15,625 bases of DNA from NCBI GenBank assembly GCA_902766325.1, contig CACXDF010000268.1:1-15625 (forward strand). The letters run 5' to 3'. A program made the position numbers and the translations under genes. The stretch comes from an uncultured Eubacteriales bacterium (GTDB lineage: Bacteria > Bacillota > Clostridia > Christensenellales > DTU072). Below are positions 6,124 through 14,264 of this stretch, one piece after another. The notes under the pieces were generated by a model. That model was given only the letters and a program-made list of their open reading frames with translations, ran no database searches and was not told the origin of the DNA. Each line of letters begins with the position of its first letter. The first letter of the stretch is position 1.

Positions 6124-8757
6124 TTACACCAATCTATCTATTTCCGTTTTTAATTTTTCACAATCGAACAATCCGATCTTCTCCAGTTTCAGCAAAAACC
6201 GTTTTGCGTTCAGATAGTCGCCAAGACGTATCATCTCTCTGATGAGTCCTGTCAGCATAAGAGATTGTTCTTCTTTTATTCTTCTGTCTTCCTGTTTTAA
6301 GCACGGCAATTCGCAATCGGGCGCCAGGCCTTCGTCCGTAAGCGAAAGCATTCTGCTCGCAAGGATGGCTCTTTTCCTCAAATCGGCCGCTTCGGCGTAT
6401 TCTTTTTGCAACGCGCGATATGCGTCTATATCGCTTTCGCTGTATTCCGTCGTTAGTTTGTACTTTCCGTTCGCATACGAAAAGTCGAACGGTATTCCGT
6501 ATTCTTTTAAGGTCTTCCGAATCAGATTGTTGGTCGTTTTCAGATTATTGATGGCGGAAGCGTACACGTAATCGGACCATATTTCCGAAATGATCTTATT
6601 CCTTTCTATGCCGTCCGGATAAAAACTGTACAATAAAAACAGTTCTTTACACTTTTTCGTTTTCCAAAAGATCTCTCTTTTGTCCATATAAACGGCGGAA
6701 CCGCCGAAGAACTTGACCTGGATATTTCTTTTTCCCGTCAGCGCTTCTTTCTTCCGCACGAGCAGCGGCGTCAGCTTCGTAATGTAATCGTCGCATATAC
6801 CGCTTTTTTCGGCAAAAGCGATGAGTGGGATAAACAGCGTCCGCAAGACGACGATAGCGTTATCATAGCCCTTTTCTTTGGCGACGGTCAACAGTTTTTC
6901 CAACCGCTTTTCATTGACGGAAGAAGGCGTGGCGTCCAACGTGCAGGCGATCTCTATAGCTCCCGAAAGGAAGAAGAAAAAGGCGTCCGTGTCGGTCTTC
7001 TGCGCCCTCTGCAAAAACATAAGCGCGCGGTTATTGTTCCGGAGCATCCATTCGCAATAAGCGAGAGACGTGAATAAAAGCGAACTCTCCTCCCGATCTT
7101 CTCTTTCGCACGTAACGGCGTATAACGACGCGAGCGACCTACCGAAATCGGGATCTCCCGCCTCGGCGTAAAAGAGGCTCCGAAGCGCCATTCCGAGCAT
7201 GCTTTCCTGATTATACGCGTCTCTGTTTTCGAGTTTTTTCAAACAGGATAACGTCTGCACCTTGTTCCCTTCGTAAAGATAACCGCAACACTCCAAAAGA
7301 GTATTGGAGGTGTCTTTCGCATAAGAAGCGACGGTTTCGATGGACATATTGAAAAAGAAAGACCAGGACTGCACGTAAGAATAGCGATAATAATCGCACA
7401 GTTCTTTGATGCGAAGCAAAAACTTTTTCGCCTCGGCATAACTCCCGATGGCGGAATAGATTTTGGATACGTAGTGCAAAAAGACGATATCTTTCGTGCC
7501 CTCGTCGAATATCTTTTCCATTCTTTTTAATAAACCGGGCAAAACGCCGATCGCTTTCTTCTCCGAATAGGTCAAAAGTCCGACGAACCGCACGCAAATA
7601 AGAAATATTTTCGGGTCTTTCGCGATCTCGCCGCAAAATTCGGCGAAAGCGTTCTTCCTGACGTCCGGCAAATAAAACGAAAGCATATAGTAAGCCTTTT
7701 TTCGTATGCTTTCCCGTTCTATTATTTTCGACGCTTCGAGCGCGCCGCGCAAGTCGCCTTTGATGGCTTTTGCGAAAGTATTGCAAAGAGGCGAATCGGG
7801 CAAACGGCCTGCCTTCCTCTTAAAAAGCCGGTACACGAAGTTCTCTTGCCCTCTTTCGAACAAAACGGCCGCCGTCTCCTCAAGCAGATCGGGCTCGTTG
7901 AATTCGATCGCTTTTTCGAGCGCCGTCTTATACCTTCCGCTTTCAAAACAAAAACGAACGTATTCTTTTTTCAATTCGCTTAAAGAACGACAAGGCGCGT
8001 CGTCTCGTATCTTTTCCAACACGGCGTGAACGTGCGGATGGAACCCGAAAAAGTCGCCTACTTTCAAAACGGTCGGTCGATAACTACGCGCAAGAGCGGC
8101 CAAGAATTCGGACGAACCGGGATATAATTTTTCGACGAAATACTTATCCACGTACGAACAAGCGGATAATTCTTTAAGAATATGCAACTGCTTTCGATCG
8201 AAAAAGCCTTCGGAAAAAATACCGGTCGGAAACGGTAATTCCTCTCCCGGCCGGTCGCAAACGATGACCCTGGGGAGCGCGCGATCGTCGACGTGATAGG
8301 CAATATGAGGAACGACGGTCGAACAAAAGACCAGCTTCAGATTATCCGGACACTCCGCCGTCATATACTCAAACAAAGAAAGGTCGAAAGTCGGATCGAG
8401 CTTTTCAAGGGAGCCCAAAAAGAAAAGACAATCGTTATGAACGAGCGATATGCGGTACAAAATCTTTTTCAGTAAGATGCGTTCGTAACCTTTTTGGTTG
8501 CAATTCACATACGCTTCCGCAACGGCGTATTCTTCTTCCGGAAGTACGATCTTGGCAAAATATAACAAAAAATCCACTTGCGTATTCCAGGCGGCGGAAT
8601 AGGCGTAAACGGTGCGATAGTTATTGCATAACTCGGGCAAGAAATCCAGAAATGCCGGTTCCGTCGGGCATAAAAGAACGACCGGAGCGTGCCCGGACAT
8701 GATGCTGTTTATGATCCTGTTGTTCCGATCCCGACGGGTCGATTGATTGCCTGCCAT
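6124..8757 (-). CDS. Large SARP/MalT-like transcriptional regulator with degenerate NTPase region
   Basis: The protein has 877 residues from the ATG at 8757. The C-terminus carries an OmpR/SARP-type winged helix (about 678-765: VKFFGGSAVYMDKREIFW, KCKELFLLYSF, RNKIISEIWSD, AINNLKTTNNLIRKTLKEYG) followed by a BTAD-like helical domain to the end. The middle (about 250-670) is helical with TPR-like repeats. The N-terminal 200 residues resemble the STAND NTPase region of MalT/LuxR-type regulators. However, the Walker A position reads CPTEPAFL (30-37) and the Walker B position reads LFFLGSLEKLD (111-121), so neither motif is intact and ATP hydrolysis is unlikely. An upstream in-frame TTG at 8802 was rejected because the promoter lies inside that extension. 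The gene is divergent from asd-dapB. Its target and ligand cannot be read from sequence. Confidence 0.78.
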   Translation of the reverse strand: MAGNQSTRRDRNNRIINSIMSGHAPVVLLCPTEPAFLDFLPELCNNYRTVYAYSAAWNTQVDFLLYFAKIVLPEEEYAVAEAYVNCNQKGYERILLKKILYRISLVHNDCLFFLGSLEKLDPTFDLSLFEYMTAECPDNLKLVFCSTVVPHIAYHVDDRALPRVIVCDRPGEELPFPTGIFSEGFFDRKQLHILKELSACSYVDKYFVEKLYPGSSEFLAALARSYRPTVLKVGDFFGFHPHVHAVLEKIRDDAPCRSLSELKKEYVRFCFESGRYKTALEKAIEFNEPDLLEETAAVLFERGQENFVYRLFKRKAGRLPDSPLCNTFAKAIKGDLRGALEASKIIERESIRKKAYYMLSFYLPDVRKNAFAEFCGEIAKDPKIFLICVRFVGLLTYSEKKAIGVLPGLLKRMEKIFDEGTKDIVFLHYVSKIYSAIGSYAEAKKFLLRIKELCDYYRYSYVQSWSFFFNMSIETVASYAKDTSNTLLECCGYLYEGNKVQTLSCLKKLENRDAYNQESMLGMALRSLFYAEAGDPDFGRSLASLYAVTCEREDREESSLLFTSLAYCEWMLRNNNRALMFLQRAQKTDTDAFFFFLSGAIEIACTLDATPSSVNEKRLEKLLTVAKEKGYDNAIVVLRTLFIPLIAFAEKSGICDDYITKLTPLLVRKKEALTGKRNIQVKFFGGSAVYMDKREIFWKTKKCKELFLLYSFYPDGIERNKIISEIWSDYVYASAINNLKTTNNLIRKTLKEYGIPFDFSYANGKYKLTTEYSESDIDAYRALQKEYAEAADLRKRAILASRMLSLTDEGLAPDCELPCLKQEDRRIKEEQSLMLTGLIREMIRLGDYLNAKRFLLKLEKIGLFDCEKLKTEIDRLV

Positions 8758-8763
8758 AGTTAA

Positions 8764-8792
8764 ATGGTAAAACATCGGTAAAAAAATGTCAA
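8764..8792 (-). promoter_or_regulatory. Promoter of the large regulator, positioned for a leaderless transcript
   Basis: On the minus strand, a perfect -35 TTGACA lies at 8787-8792 and -10 TACCAT (4 of 6, with the conserved TA...T) at 8764-8769, with a 17-bp spacer. The ATG at 8757 begins 6 nt after the -10 and no Shine-Dalgarno precedes it. The geometry is the same as at yggS. Confidence 0.65.
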
Positions 8793-8830
8793 ACGAAAGC
8801 AATATTTTTATTTGAAAAAGATGTTTTTCG

Positions 8831-8859
8831 TTGACGGGGGCTAAAAATAATGATAATAT
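8831..8859 (+). promoter_or_regulatory. Promoter of asd-dapB
   Basis: -35 TTGACG lies at 8831-8836 and -10 TAATAT at 8854-8859, with a 17-bp spacer; an alternative -10 GATAAT at 8852-8857 gives 15 bp. The predicted leader is about 30 nt, too short for a lysine riboswitch. The promoter is divergent from the regulator promoter, with 38 bp between the two -35 elements. Confidence 0.6.
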
Positions 8860-8895
8860 TTGTCGTATATTAACTCACGTTAAAGGAGGCTTTTT

Positions 8896-9897
8896 ATGAA
8901 ACAATACAACGTGGCCGTTGTCGGCGCGACCGGCATGGTAGGAAATAAATTTTTACAGGTTCTGACCGAAAAAAAATTACCGATCAAAAATTATTATTTA
9001 TACGCTTCCGCAAAAAGCGCCGGCAAAGTCATCAACTTCATGGGTAAAGACCACACCGTTATCGAACTGACCAAAGAAAACGTTATCGATAAAGACATCG
9101 ACTTCGCTTTGTTCAGCGCGGGCGGCGGCACGTCCAAAGAATTCGCGCCCGTCTTCGCCGAACACGGAGCCATCGTCATCGACAACTCCAGCCAATGGCG
9201 TATGGATCCCAACGTTCCGCTCGTCGTGCCGGAAGTCAACCCCGAAGCGATCAAGAACCATCATAACATCATCGCCAACCCCAACTGCTCCACGATCCAG
9301 GCTGTCGTTGCGTTGAAGCCTCTTCACGATAAATACGGCATCAAGCGTATCGTTTACTCCACCTATCAGGCTGTCAGCGGAGCAGGAGTTGCCGGATATA
9401 ACGACTTGGTCAACCAGGCCAAAGAAGGAGAAACCAAAAAGTTCCCCTATCCCATCTTCGGCAATTGCATCCCGCACATCGACGTCTTCCTTCCTAACGG
9501 TTACACCAAAGAAGAAGAAAAGATGATCAACGAAACCAAAAAGATCCTGAACGACTATTCCATGAAGATCACCGCGACCACCGTCCGCGTTCCCGTTCGT
9601 TACGGCCATAGCGAATCGATCAATATCGAATTCAACAAGCCCTGCACCCTCGAAGGCGTGCGCGAGTGTCTTGCCAATCAAAAAGGCATCGTCTTGGTAG
9701 ACGACGTCGCCAACAATAAGTACCCGATGCCCCTTTATGCGGAAGACCACGACGAAGTCTTCGTCGGCAGAGTCCGTATCGACGACACCGTGGACAGCGG
9801 CGTCAACATTTGGGTCGTCGCCGATAATATCCGTAAAGGCGCCGCGACCAACGCCGTCCAGATCCTCGAATACATGATCAACGAGGAGAACGCGTAA
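8896..9897 (+). CDS. asd: Aspartate-semialdehyde dehydrogenase
   Basis: It reduces aspartyl phosphate to aspartate semialdehyde with NADPH, the branch point to lysine/diaminopimelate, threonine and methionine. The 333 residues match family length. Visible are the NADP-binding VVGATGMVG at 8-16, SAGGGTSKEF, DNSSQWRMDPNVPLVVPEVN, the catalytic Cys131 in IANPNCSTIQ, the acid/base His238 in RVPVRYGHSE, and GAATNAVQI near the end. The ATG at 8896 has a perfect AAAGGAGG at 8882-8889, 6 nt upstream. Codons in this gene strongly prefer C-ending forms (AAC, GAC, ATC, TTC, TCC), which suggests high expression. Its stop codon TAA directly abuts the dapB ATG (TAAATG). No dapA lies between or next to the two genes, although it commonly accompanies them. 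Confidence 0.97.
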   Translation: MKQYNVAVVGATGMVGNKFLQVLTEKKLPIKNYYLYASAKSAGKVINFMGKDHTVIELTKENVIDKDIDFALFSAGGGTSKEFAPVFAEHGAIVIDNSSQWRMDPNVPLVVPEVNPEAIKNHHNIIANPNCSTIQAVVALKPLHDKYGIKRIVYSTYQAVSGAGVAGYNDLVNQAKEGETKKFPYPIFGNCIPHIDVFLPNGYTKEEEKMINETKKILNDYSMKITATTVRVPVRYGHSESINIEFNKPCTLEGVRECLANQKGIVLVDDVANNKYPMPLYAEDHDEVFVGRVRIDDTVDSGVNIWVVADNIRKGAATNAVQILEYMINEENA

Positions 9898-10644
9898 ATG
9901 AAGATCATCGTCTACGGGATCGGCGGAGCGATGGGTCATAACGTCCTGAACGCCGCGAAAGAAAGTAAGGATATCGAAGTCGTTTGCGGCGTAGATAAGT
10001 TTTATTCGGGCAACGATATCCCCTGTCCGGTATATGCCTCTTGCGCCGAGATAAAAGAACAAGCCGACTGCATCGTCGACTTTTCCGTTCCGCAAGCTAT
10101 CTACGACTATCTTCCTTTCGCCGTCAAAAATAAGATCCCCTGTGTGATCGCAACGACGGGTTTTTCCGAAAAAGACGAAGAATACATTCGCGACGCGTCG
10201 AAGACCATCGCCATCTTGAAATCGGGGAACCTGAGCATGGGTATCAATCTTCTGCTCCATCTCAGCAAAGAAGCGGCAAAAGTGGTCGGTAGCTACGCCG
10301 ATATCGAGATCGTAGAACAACATCACAATAAAAAGAAAGACGCTCCGAGCGGCACCGCTCTGCTTCTCGCCGACGGGATCCGTTCCGTACTGCCCGACAA
10401 AGTAAACAAGCTGGGCCGCGCGGGCATGGGCAGACGCGCTGAAAACGAGATCGGTATTCACGCCGTTCGCGGCGGTACCATCGTCGGAAAACACACCGTT
10501 ATGTTTATTATGAACGGAGAAGTCGTTTCTCTTACGCACGAAGCGGAAAGTAAGGCTATGCTCGCCCAAGGCGGTCTGACAGCGGCGAGATTCATCGTTA
10601 AAAAGGAAAACGGTCTGTTTGCTTCTTCCGATATGTTCGAATGA
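9898..10644 (+). CDS. dapB: 4-hydroxy-tetrahydrodipicolinate reductase
   Basis: It catalyses the NAD(P)H-dependent reduction after DapA in lysine and meso-diaminopimelate synthesis, feeding peptidoglycan and, in spore formers, dipicolinate. The 248 residues match the family. The nucleotide-binding YGIGGAMG is at 6-13, IVDFSVPQA and ATTGF follow, and the signature EQHHNKKKDAPSGTA carries His142, His143 and Lys146 (equivalent to H159/H160/K163 of E. coli DapB). Later, GRRAENEIGIHAVRGGTIVG and HEAESKAMLAQGG also match. The ATG at 9898 is contiguous with the asd stop, with GAGGAG inside the asd end as ribosome-binding site. The pair is a two-gene operon closed by a terminator at 10673-10698. Confidence 0.97.
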   Translation: MKIIVYGIGGAMGHNVLNAAKESKDIEVVCGVDKFYSGNDIPCPVYASCAEIKEQADCIVDFSVPQAIYDYLPFAVKNKIPCVIATTGFSEKDEEYIRDASKTIAILKSGNLSMGINLLLHLSKEAAKVVGSYADIEIVEQHHNKKKDAPSGTALLLADGIRSVLPDKVNKLGRAGMGRRAENEIGIHAVRGGTIVGKHTVMFIMNGEVVSLTHEAESKAMLAQGGLTAARFIVKKENGLFASSDMFE

Positions 10645-10672
10645 TCTTTGACGATCTATCAGCGTTTAAAAG

Positions 10673-10698
10673 AGCTCGTCGATAACGGCGAGCTTTTT
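10673..10698 (+). terminator. Intrinsic terminator of asd-dapB
   Basis: The 9-bp stem AGCTCGTCG / CGGCGAGCT (one T-G wobble) has an ATAA tetraloop and is extended by A-T pairs. It is followed by TTTTT on the plus strand and lies 28 bp past the dapB stop. Confidence 0.9.
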
Positions 10699-10710
10699 CA
10701 TTGAAAAAAT

Positions 10711-10738
10711 ATAGCGCAAGGCCTTTGCCTTGCGCTAT
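10711..10738 (-). terminator. Intrinsic terminator of the lipoprotein-proS-lipoprotein unit
   Basis: A perfect 12-bp stem (ATAGCGCAAGGC / GCCTTGCGCTAT) has a 4-nt loop. On the minus strand it is followed by ATTTTTTC, a good T-tract. It lies 19 bp beyond the minus-strand lipoprotein stop and 12 bp from the facing dapB terminator. On the plus strand it lacks a T-tract, so it mainly serves the minus strand. Confidence 0.88.
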
Positions 10739-10757
10739 TCGATAGATCATGATCTTA

Positions 10758-12464
10758 TTATTCGTTCGCGCCTACCGGAGTCAAACGAGTGTCCGCGCTT
10801 ACCGCGTCAAGTCTGCTGAAAACGTTCTGGATATACGAATCGGTATCGGTAACGATATTCATAAACGGTTCGTCGGTTTTCATCGTCATTATAACTTCGT
10901 TCGTCTTTACGTAGTTATAGAAGTCTTGTATTCCGGGGACGTCCATAAGCGTTTCTTCTACAAACGAGTCGACATATTTGCATAAATCTTCAAAATTATA
11001 CAGCACATCCGTATAGAAGTTGGGCTTGACCGAGAATTTGACGCTTGTTTGTTCGAGAGCGATACCATTGATCAGATATGCGAATAATCTGGTCGGCTCG
11101 AATTCGCTCGTGCCTTCAAGATCGTTCGTTACGATCCTCTTCGCCAAGTCGCCGACGTCTTTTACGTCCAAGGAACACAAACAGGTATAATCGCCGTCTT
11201 TAAGCGCAAAGAAGTACAATATATCGTTATAGACGTACAATCCTTTCTTGAGCGTTCCGCTGTCCTTGTCTCTGTATTCGGCGAAGGCAAAGTCTTCTCT
11301 GCTGTCGCCCTGGAAGAATTTGCTCGTGATCTTCAACATGGATTTACTGGGCACGATATTATCGCCCACGTATTCGTCGAGCGGAATATCCACGGAAAAG
11401 ATCGAACCGGTAAAGCTAACGTACTTTTTTTGCTCTTTGTCATCGTTCGCAAACGGAACTCTGACCGTGGAATAATCTTTGCCGATATTTAACTTTTCCA
11501 AAGAAACGCTGCTCTTCAGGTTTTCTCCGTTGAAAAGTTGCGTCTTACCTTTCAGATCGATATCAAAATCGAAATTCATAGTCGAAACAATGCCGTTCCT
11601 CGTTTCGAAGTTGATAATGACGTCGCTGTCGGGAATATTATTCCCCGTTACTTCGCTTTCGGAAATGCCGTAGAAAACGGCAACGAATTCTTTTGCTTTC
11701 TTAACGATATCCGCCTGAATGCCGGTATTGGGATTGGACAGCATATTGAACAGATTGGGAATAGTCTTCGCAAGATCGACGTCCATAGAATAACGACATT
11801 CGTCTACGCCGTCGACACGTCTCTTTTCGCCCTTGTTCGGCTTATTCGTCTCGAGACACGCCGTAAGAACGCCGGAAAGCGTAGAAATATCGGCCGGCGT
11901 TTGCTTCTTCATTTCATACGGGAAATAGTTATACCAAGCGACGTTATTAAGCGAGATCTTGACCTTATTGTTTTTGTTCTCGCTCTCCGCGAAATCCTTA
12001 CCCAACGCAAAATAGAGTTTGTTTTTATACAAATACGCTCCGACGATACGATTATCGGCGGTCGGCGTCTCTTCCGTAGATATCTCGAGGGAAACTATAG
12101 TATTTTCCTGAGGCTGGTCAGTTTTATACTTTCCTTTCAACGTGATCCATACGCTGCTTCCGTTGAAAGTAAGTTTGAATTGCGAGTCCAAGGTCATTAC
12201 GCCTTTGTTGTCTTCAATGGATTTTTTCGATCCCTGAAAAGCAACGTTGGTGCAACCCAAAAGAAAGGAGTTATAGATGTTAGAACCATCCTCGATCGTT
12301 CTCCATCCTTCGTCTTCCGGTTTCGGCGGATCGTCTTTTCCGGTTCCGCCTCCACCGCCCGTTCCGGAGTTGTCCGCACCGAAAAGGCTGCATGAGCAGA
12401 GCGCCATAGCGAGCATAACGCACAGCACCGTCAAAAACAGGATCAGCAATTTTTTCGACCGCAT
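10758..12464 (-). CDS. Large putative lipoprotein of unknown function
   Basis: I do not recognise the family. The 568-residue protein has a lipoprotein signal peptide: MRSKK, a hydrophobic stretch to about residue 22, and a lipobox-like LCSC with probable lipidated Cys25. Next comes a Gly-rich, then acidic/Pro linker (about 29-53). The rest is a soluble extracellular domain rich in beta-strand patterns. Two regions look alike: GAYLYKNKLYFALGKD followed by a DLAKTIPNLF helix, and GLYVYNDILYFFALKDGD followed by DVGDLAKRI. This hints at an internal duplication, perhaps of a LolA/LppX-like shell, but that is weak inference. The ATG at 12464 has AGGAGG 6 nt upstream (12471-12476). It lies 49 bp after proS and is probably the last gene of that operon. 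Confidence 0.8.
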   Translation of the reverse strand: MRSKKLLILFLTVLCVMLAMALCSCSLFGADNSGTGGGGGTGKDDPPKPEDEGWRTIEDGSNIYNSFLLGCTNVAFQGSKKSIEDNKGVMTLDSQFKLTFNGSSVWITLKGKYKTDQPQENTIVSLEISTEETPTADNRIVGAYLYKNKLYFALGKDFAESENKNNKVKISLNNVAWYNYFPYEMKKQTPADISTLSGVLTACLETNKPNKGEKRRVDGVDECRYSMDVDLAKTIPNLFNMLSNPNTGIQADIVKKAKEFVAVFYGISESEVTGNNIPDSDVIINFETRNGIVSTMNFDFDIDLKGKTQLFNGENLKSSVSLEKLNIGKDYSTVRVPFANDDKEQKKYVSFTGSIFSVDIPLDEYVGDNIVPSKSMLKITSKFFQGDSREDFAFAEYRDKDSGTLKKGLYVYNDILYFFALKDGDYTCLCSLDVKDVGDLAKRIVTNDLEGTSEFEPTRLFAYLINGIALEQTSVKFSVKPNFYTDVLYNFEDLCKYVDSFVEETLMDVPGIQDFYNYVKTNEVIMTMKTDEPFMNIVTDTDSYIQNVFSRLDAVSADTRLTPVGANE

Positions 12465-12513
12465 AAAAAGCCTCCTAAAAATATTATTGTCTGAGTGTGT
12501 TTTTACTTCTGTT

Positions 12514-14238
12514 TTATTTCAGTTTCTCCATTGCTTCGGCAATAATTTTATTTACGAATTCAACGACCTTTTCCGTCGGTACGTTTTCGCAAACGGCTTT
12601 ATCTCTTGTTTGAATTTCTACGGTCCCCTGATTCAACCCGCGCGGGCTGACGACGATCCTGATCGGTATGCCGATAAGGTCGCAATCCGAGAACTTATAT
12701 CCGGCGGAGACGTTTCTGTCGTCATAGAGGACTTCCACTCCCGCCTTTTGCAGGTCGGCGTATAGCTTTTCCGCCGTATCTTTAACGTTTTCGTCATCCG
12801 GTCTGAGCGAGCACAACGATACGTGCCACGGACAGATGCTCATAGGCCAAATAAGGCCCTTTTCGTCATGACTTTCTTCCGCAATGGAGGCGAGCGCTCT
12901 TCCGATACCGATACCGTAGCATCCCATAATGGGGTTAAAAGCGACGCCGTCTTTTCCTAAAACGGTCATATTCATCGCTTTGGTATACTTTGTCCCGAGT
13001 TGGAAAATATTACCTACTTCGATACCGTTTTCAAGCGTCAACGGCTTGCCGCACACGGGGCATACGTCTCCCTCGCAAACCTTGGCGATATCGACGTATT
13101 CGATACCGGGCATATCTCTGTCGAAGTCGAGACCGGTGATATGGTATCCGTCTTTATTAGCGCCGGCGACCATATTGTTCGCTCCGCGTAAAGACTCGTC
13201 GTAATAGACGCCGGCAAGGCCGCTCGTCTTGAGTCCGTAGCAACCGATGTTGCCCGCGTGAAGAACGTCCGAACCGGTGATATCGGCAGGTACGATCTGC
13301 GACATAAGGATCTTGGTCAATTTGCTCTCGTTGATCTCGAGATCGCCGCGAACAAAGCACACGACCACCTTTTCCGTACCCTTCAAGAAGTAGCAAACGG
13401 CTTTGACCGTTTTTTTCTTATCCGCGCGTAAAAGTTCGGCGACCGATTCGATATCGTGACTGTCACCGGTAAAGATCTCTTTTATCGGTTCCGAAACGGC
13501 GTCGCGTTCCGTCTTGCGAACGGTGGTAGCGACTTCCATATTGGCCTTATAACCGCATTCCGGGCAAAGGACGATAGTGTCTTCTCCGATATCGGTAAGG
13601 AGCATGAATTCATGCGAGATACTTCCGCCCATCATGCCGCTGTCGGATTTGACGGCGACAACGCGCTTCATACCGATCCTGCGGAAAATGTTTTCGTACG
13701 CCTTATAAGCTTTTTCGTAATACTCTTTCAAATCTTCCATATCGGTATGGAAGGAATAGGCGTCCTTCATAACGAATTCCCGGACGCGGATCAATCCGCC
13801 TCTGCAACGGGCTTCATCACGGAATTTAGTCTGAAATTGGTAGATCATAAACGGCAACTGCTGATAGCTGTTGACCGCGTCTCTCGAAAATTGAACGGCG
13901 GCTTCTTCATGGGTCATACCGAGCACCATATCTCTGCCGCCTCTGTCCTTAAAACGAACCATCTCATCGCCGATGGTATAATATCTGCCGCTTTCCGCCC
14001 AAAGATCTTTGGGCATAACGACGGGAAAAGAAACTTCTTGTCCGTCGATAGCGTTCATTTCTTCTCTGATGATGGCCTCTATCTTCTGCGTGATACGTTT
14101 GGCAGGCATAGACAAAGACCAGATACCGTTGCTGACGAGTTTGATAAAACCGGCTCTTACCAGCAAGCTATGGCTGGCCGCCGTGGCATCGGCGGGCCCG
14201 TTTTTCGTTCTTTCGCCAACTAATTTTGACAATAACAT
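12514..14238 (-). CDS. proS: Prolyl-tRNA synthetase, bacterial type with editing insertion
   Basis: This class II aminoacyl-tRNA synthetase charges tRNA-Pro. Its 574 residues match bacterial ProS. Motif 2 is FRDEARCRGGLIRVREF at 139-155 followed by MKDAYSFH, then GSISHEFM. An INS (YbaK-like) editing domain lies at about 235-390, with SGLAGVYYDESLRGANNMV. GNIFQLGTKYTKAMN and motif 3 MGCYGIGIGRALAS at 438-451 follow, then the anticodon-binding domain with LYDDRNVSAGYKFSDCDLIG. Motif 2 has RCRGGLIRV where many ProS have RPRFGLMRG; I take this as lineage variation. The ATG at 14238 has AAGGA about 9 nt upstream. It sits 26 bp after a small lipoprotein gene, so no T-box leader is possible immediately upstream. 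The gene is sandwiched between two lipoprotein genes. Confidence 0.97.
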   Translation of the reverse strand: MLLSKLVGERTKNGPADATAASHSLLVRAGFIKLVSNGIWSLSMPAKRITQKIEAIIREEMNAIDGQEVSFPVVMPKDLWAESGRYYTIGDEMVRFKDRGGRDMVLGMTHEEAAVQFSRDAVNSYQQLPFMIYQFQTKFRDEARCRGGLIRVREFVMKDAYSFHTDMEDLKEYYEKAYKAYENIFRRIGMKRVVAVKSDSGMMGGSISHEFMLLTDIGEDTIVLCPECGYKANMEVATTVRKTERDAVSEPIKEIFTGDSHDIESVAELLRADKKKTVKAVCYFLKGTEKVVVCFVRGDLEINESKLTKILMSQIVPADITGSDVLHAGNIGCYGLKTSGLAGVYYDESLRGANNMVAGANKDGYHITGLDFDRDMPGIEYVDIAKVCEGDVCPVCGKPLTLENGIEVGNIFQLGTKYTKAMNMTVLGKDGVAFNPIMGCYGIGIGRALASIAEESHDEKGLIWPMSICPWHVSLCSLRPDDENVKDTAEKLYADLQKAGVEVLYDDRNVSAGYKFSDCDLIGIPIRIVVSPRGLNQGTVEIQTRDKAVCENVPTEKVVEFVNKIIAEAMEKLK

Positions 14239-14264
14239 CTTCTTACTTCCTTATATGCTTATGC

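Noticed and set aside
8860..8895. Lysine riboswitch upstream of asd
   Set aside because: Only about 30 nt separate the predicted start site from the ATG, far too short for that riboswitch.
8998..10569. A 523-codon open frame on the minus strand antisense to asd and dapB
   Set aside because: It is fully antisense to two unmistakable enzymes, has low-complexity Asp/Val/Phe-rich content and no recognisable motif. The strong C-ending codon bias of the sense genes removes stops in this frame.
14239..14264. T-box leader for proS
   Set aside because: Only 26 bp precede proS, and the operon leader upstream of the first gene is about 42 nt. Neither can hold a T-box.
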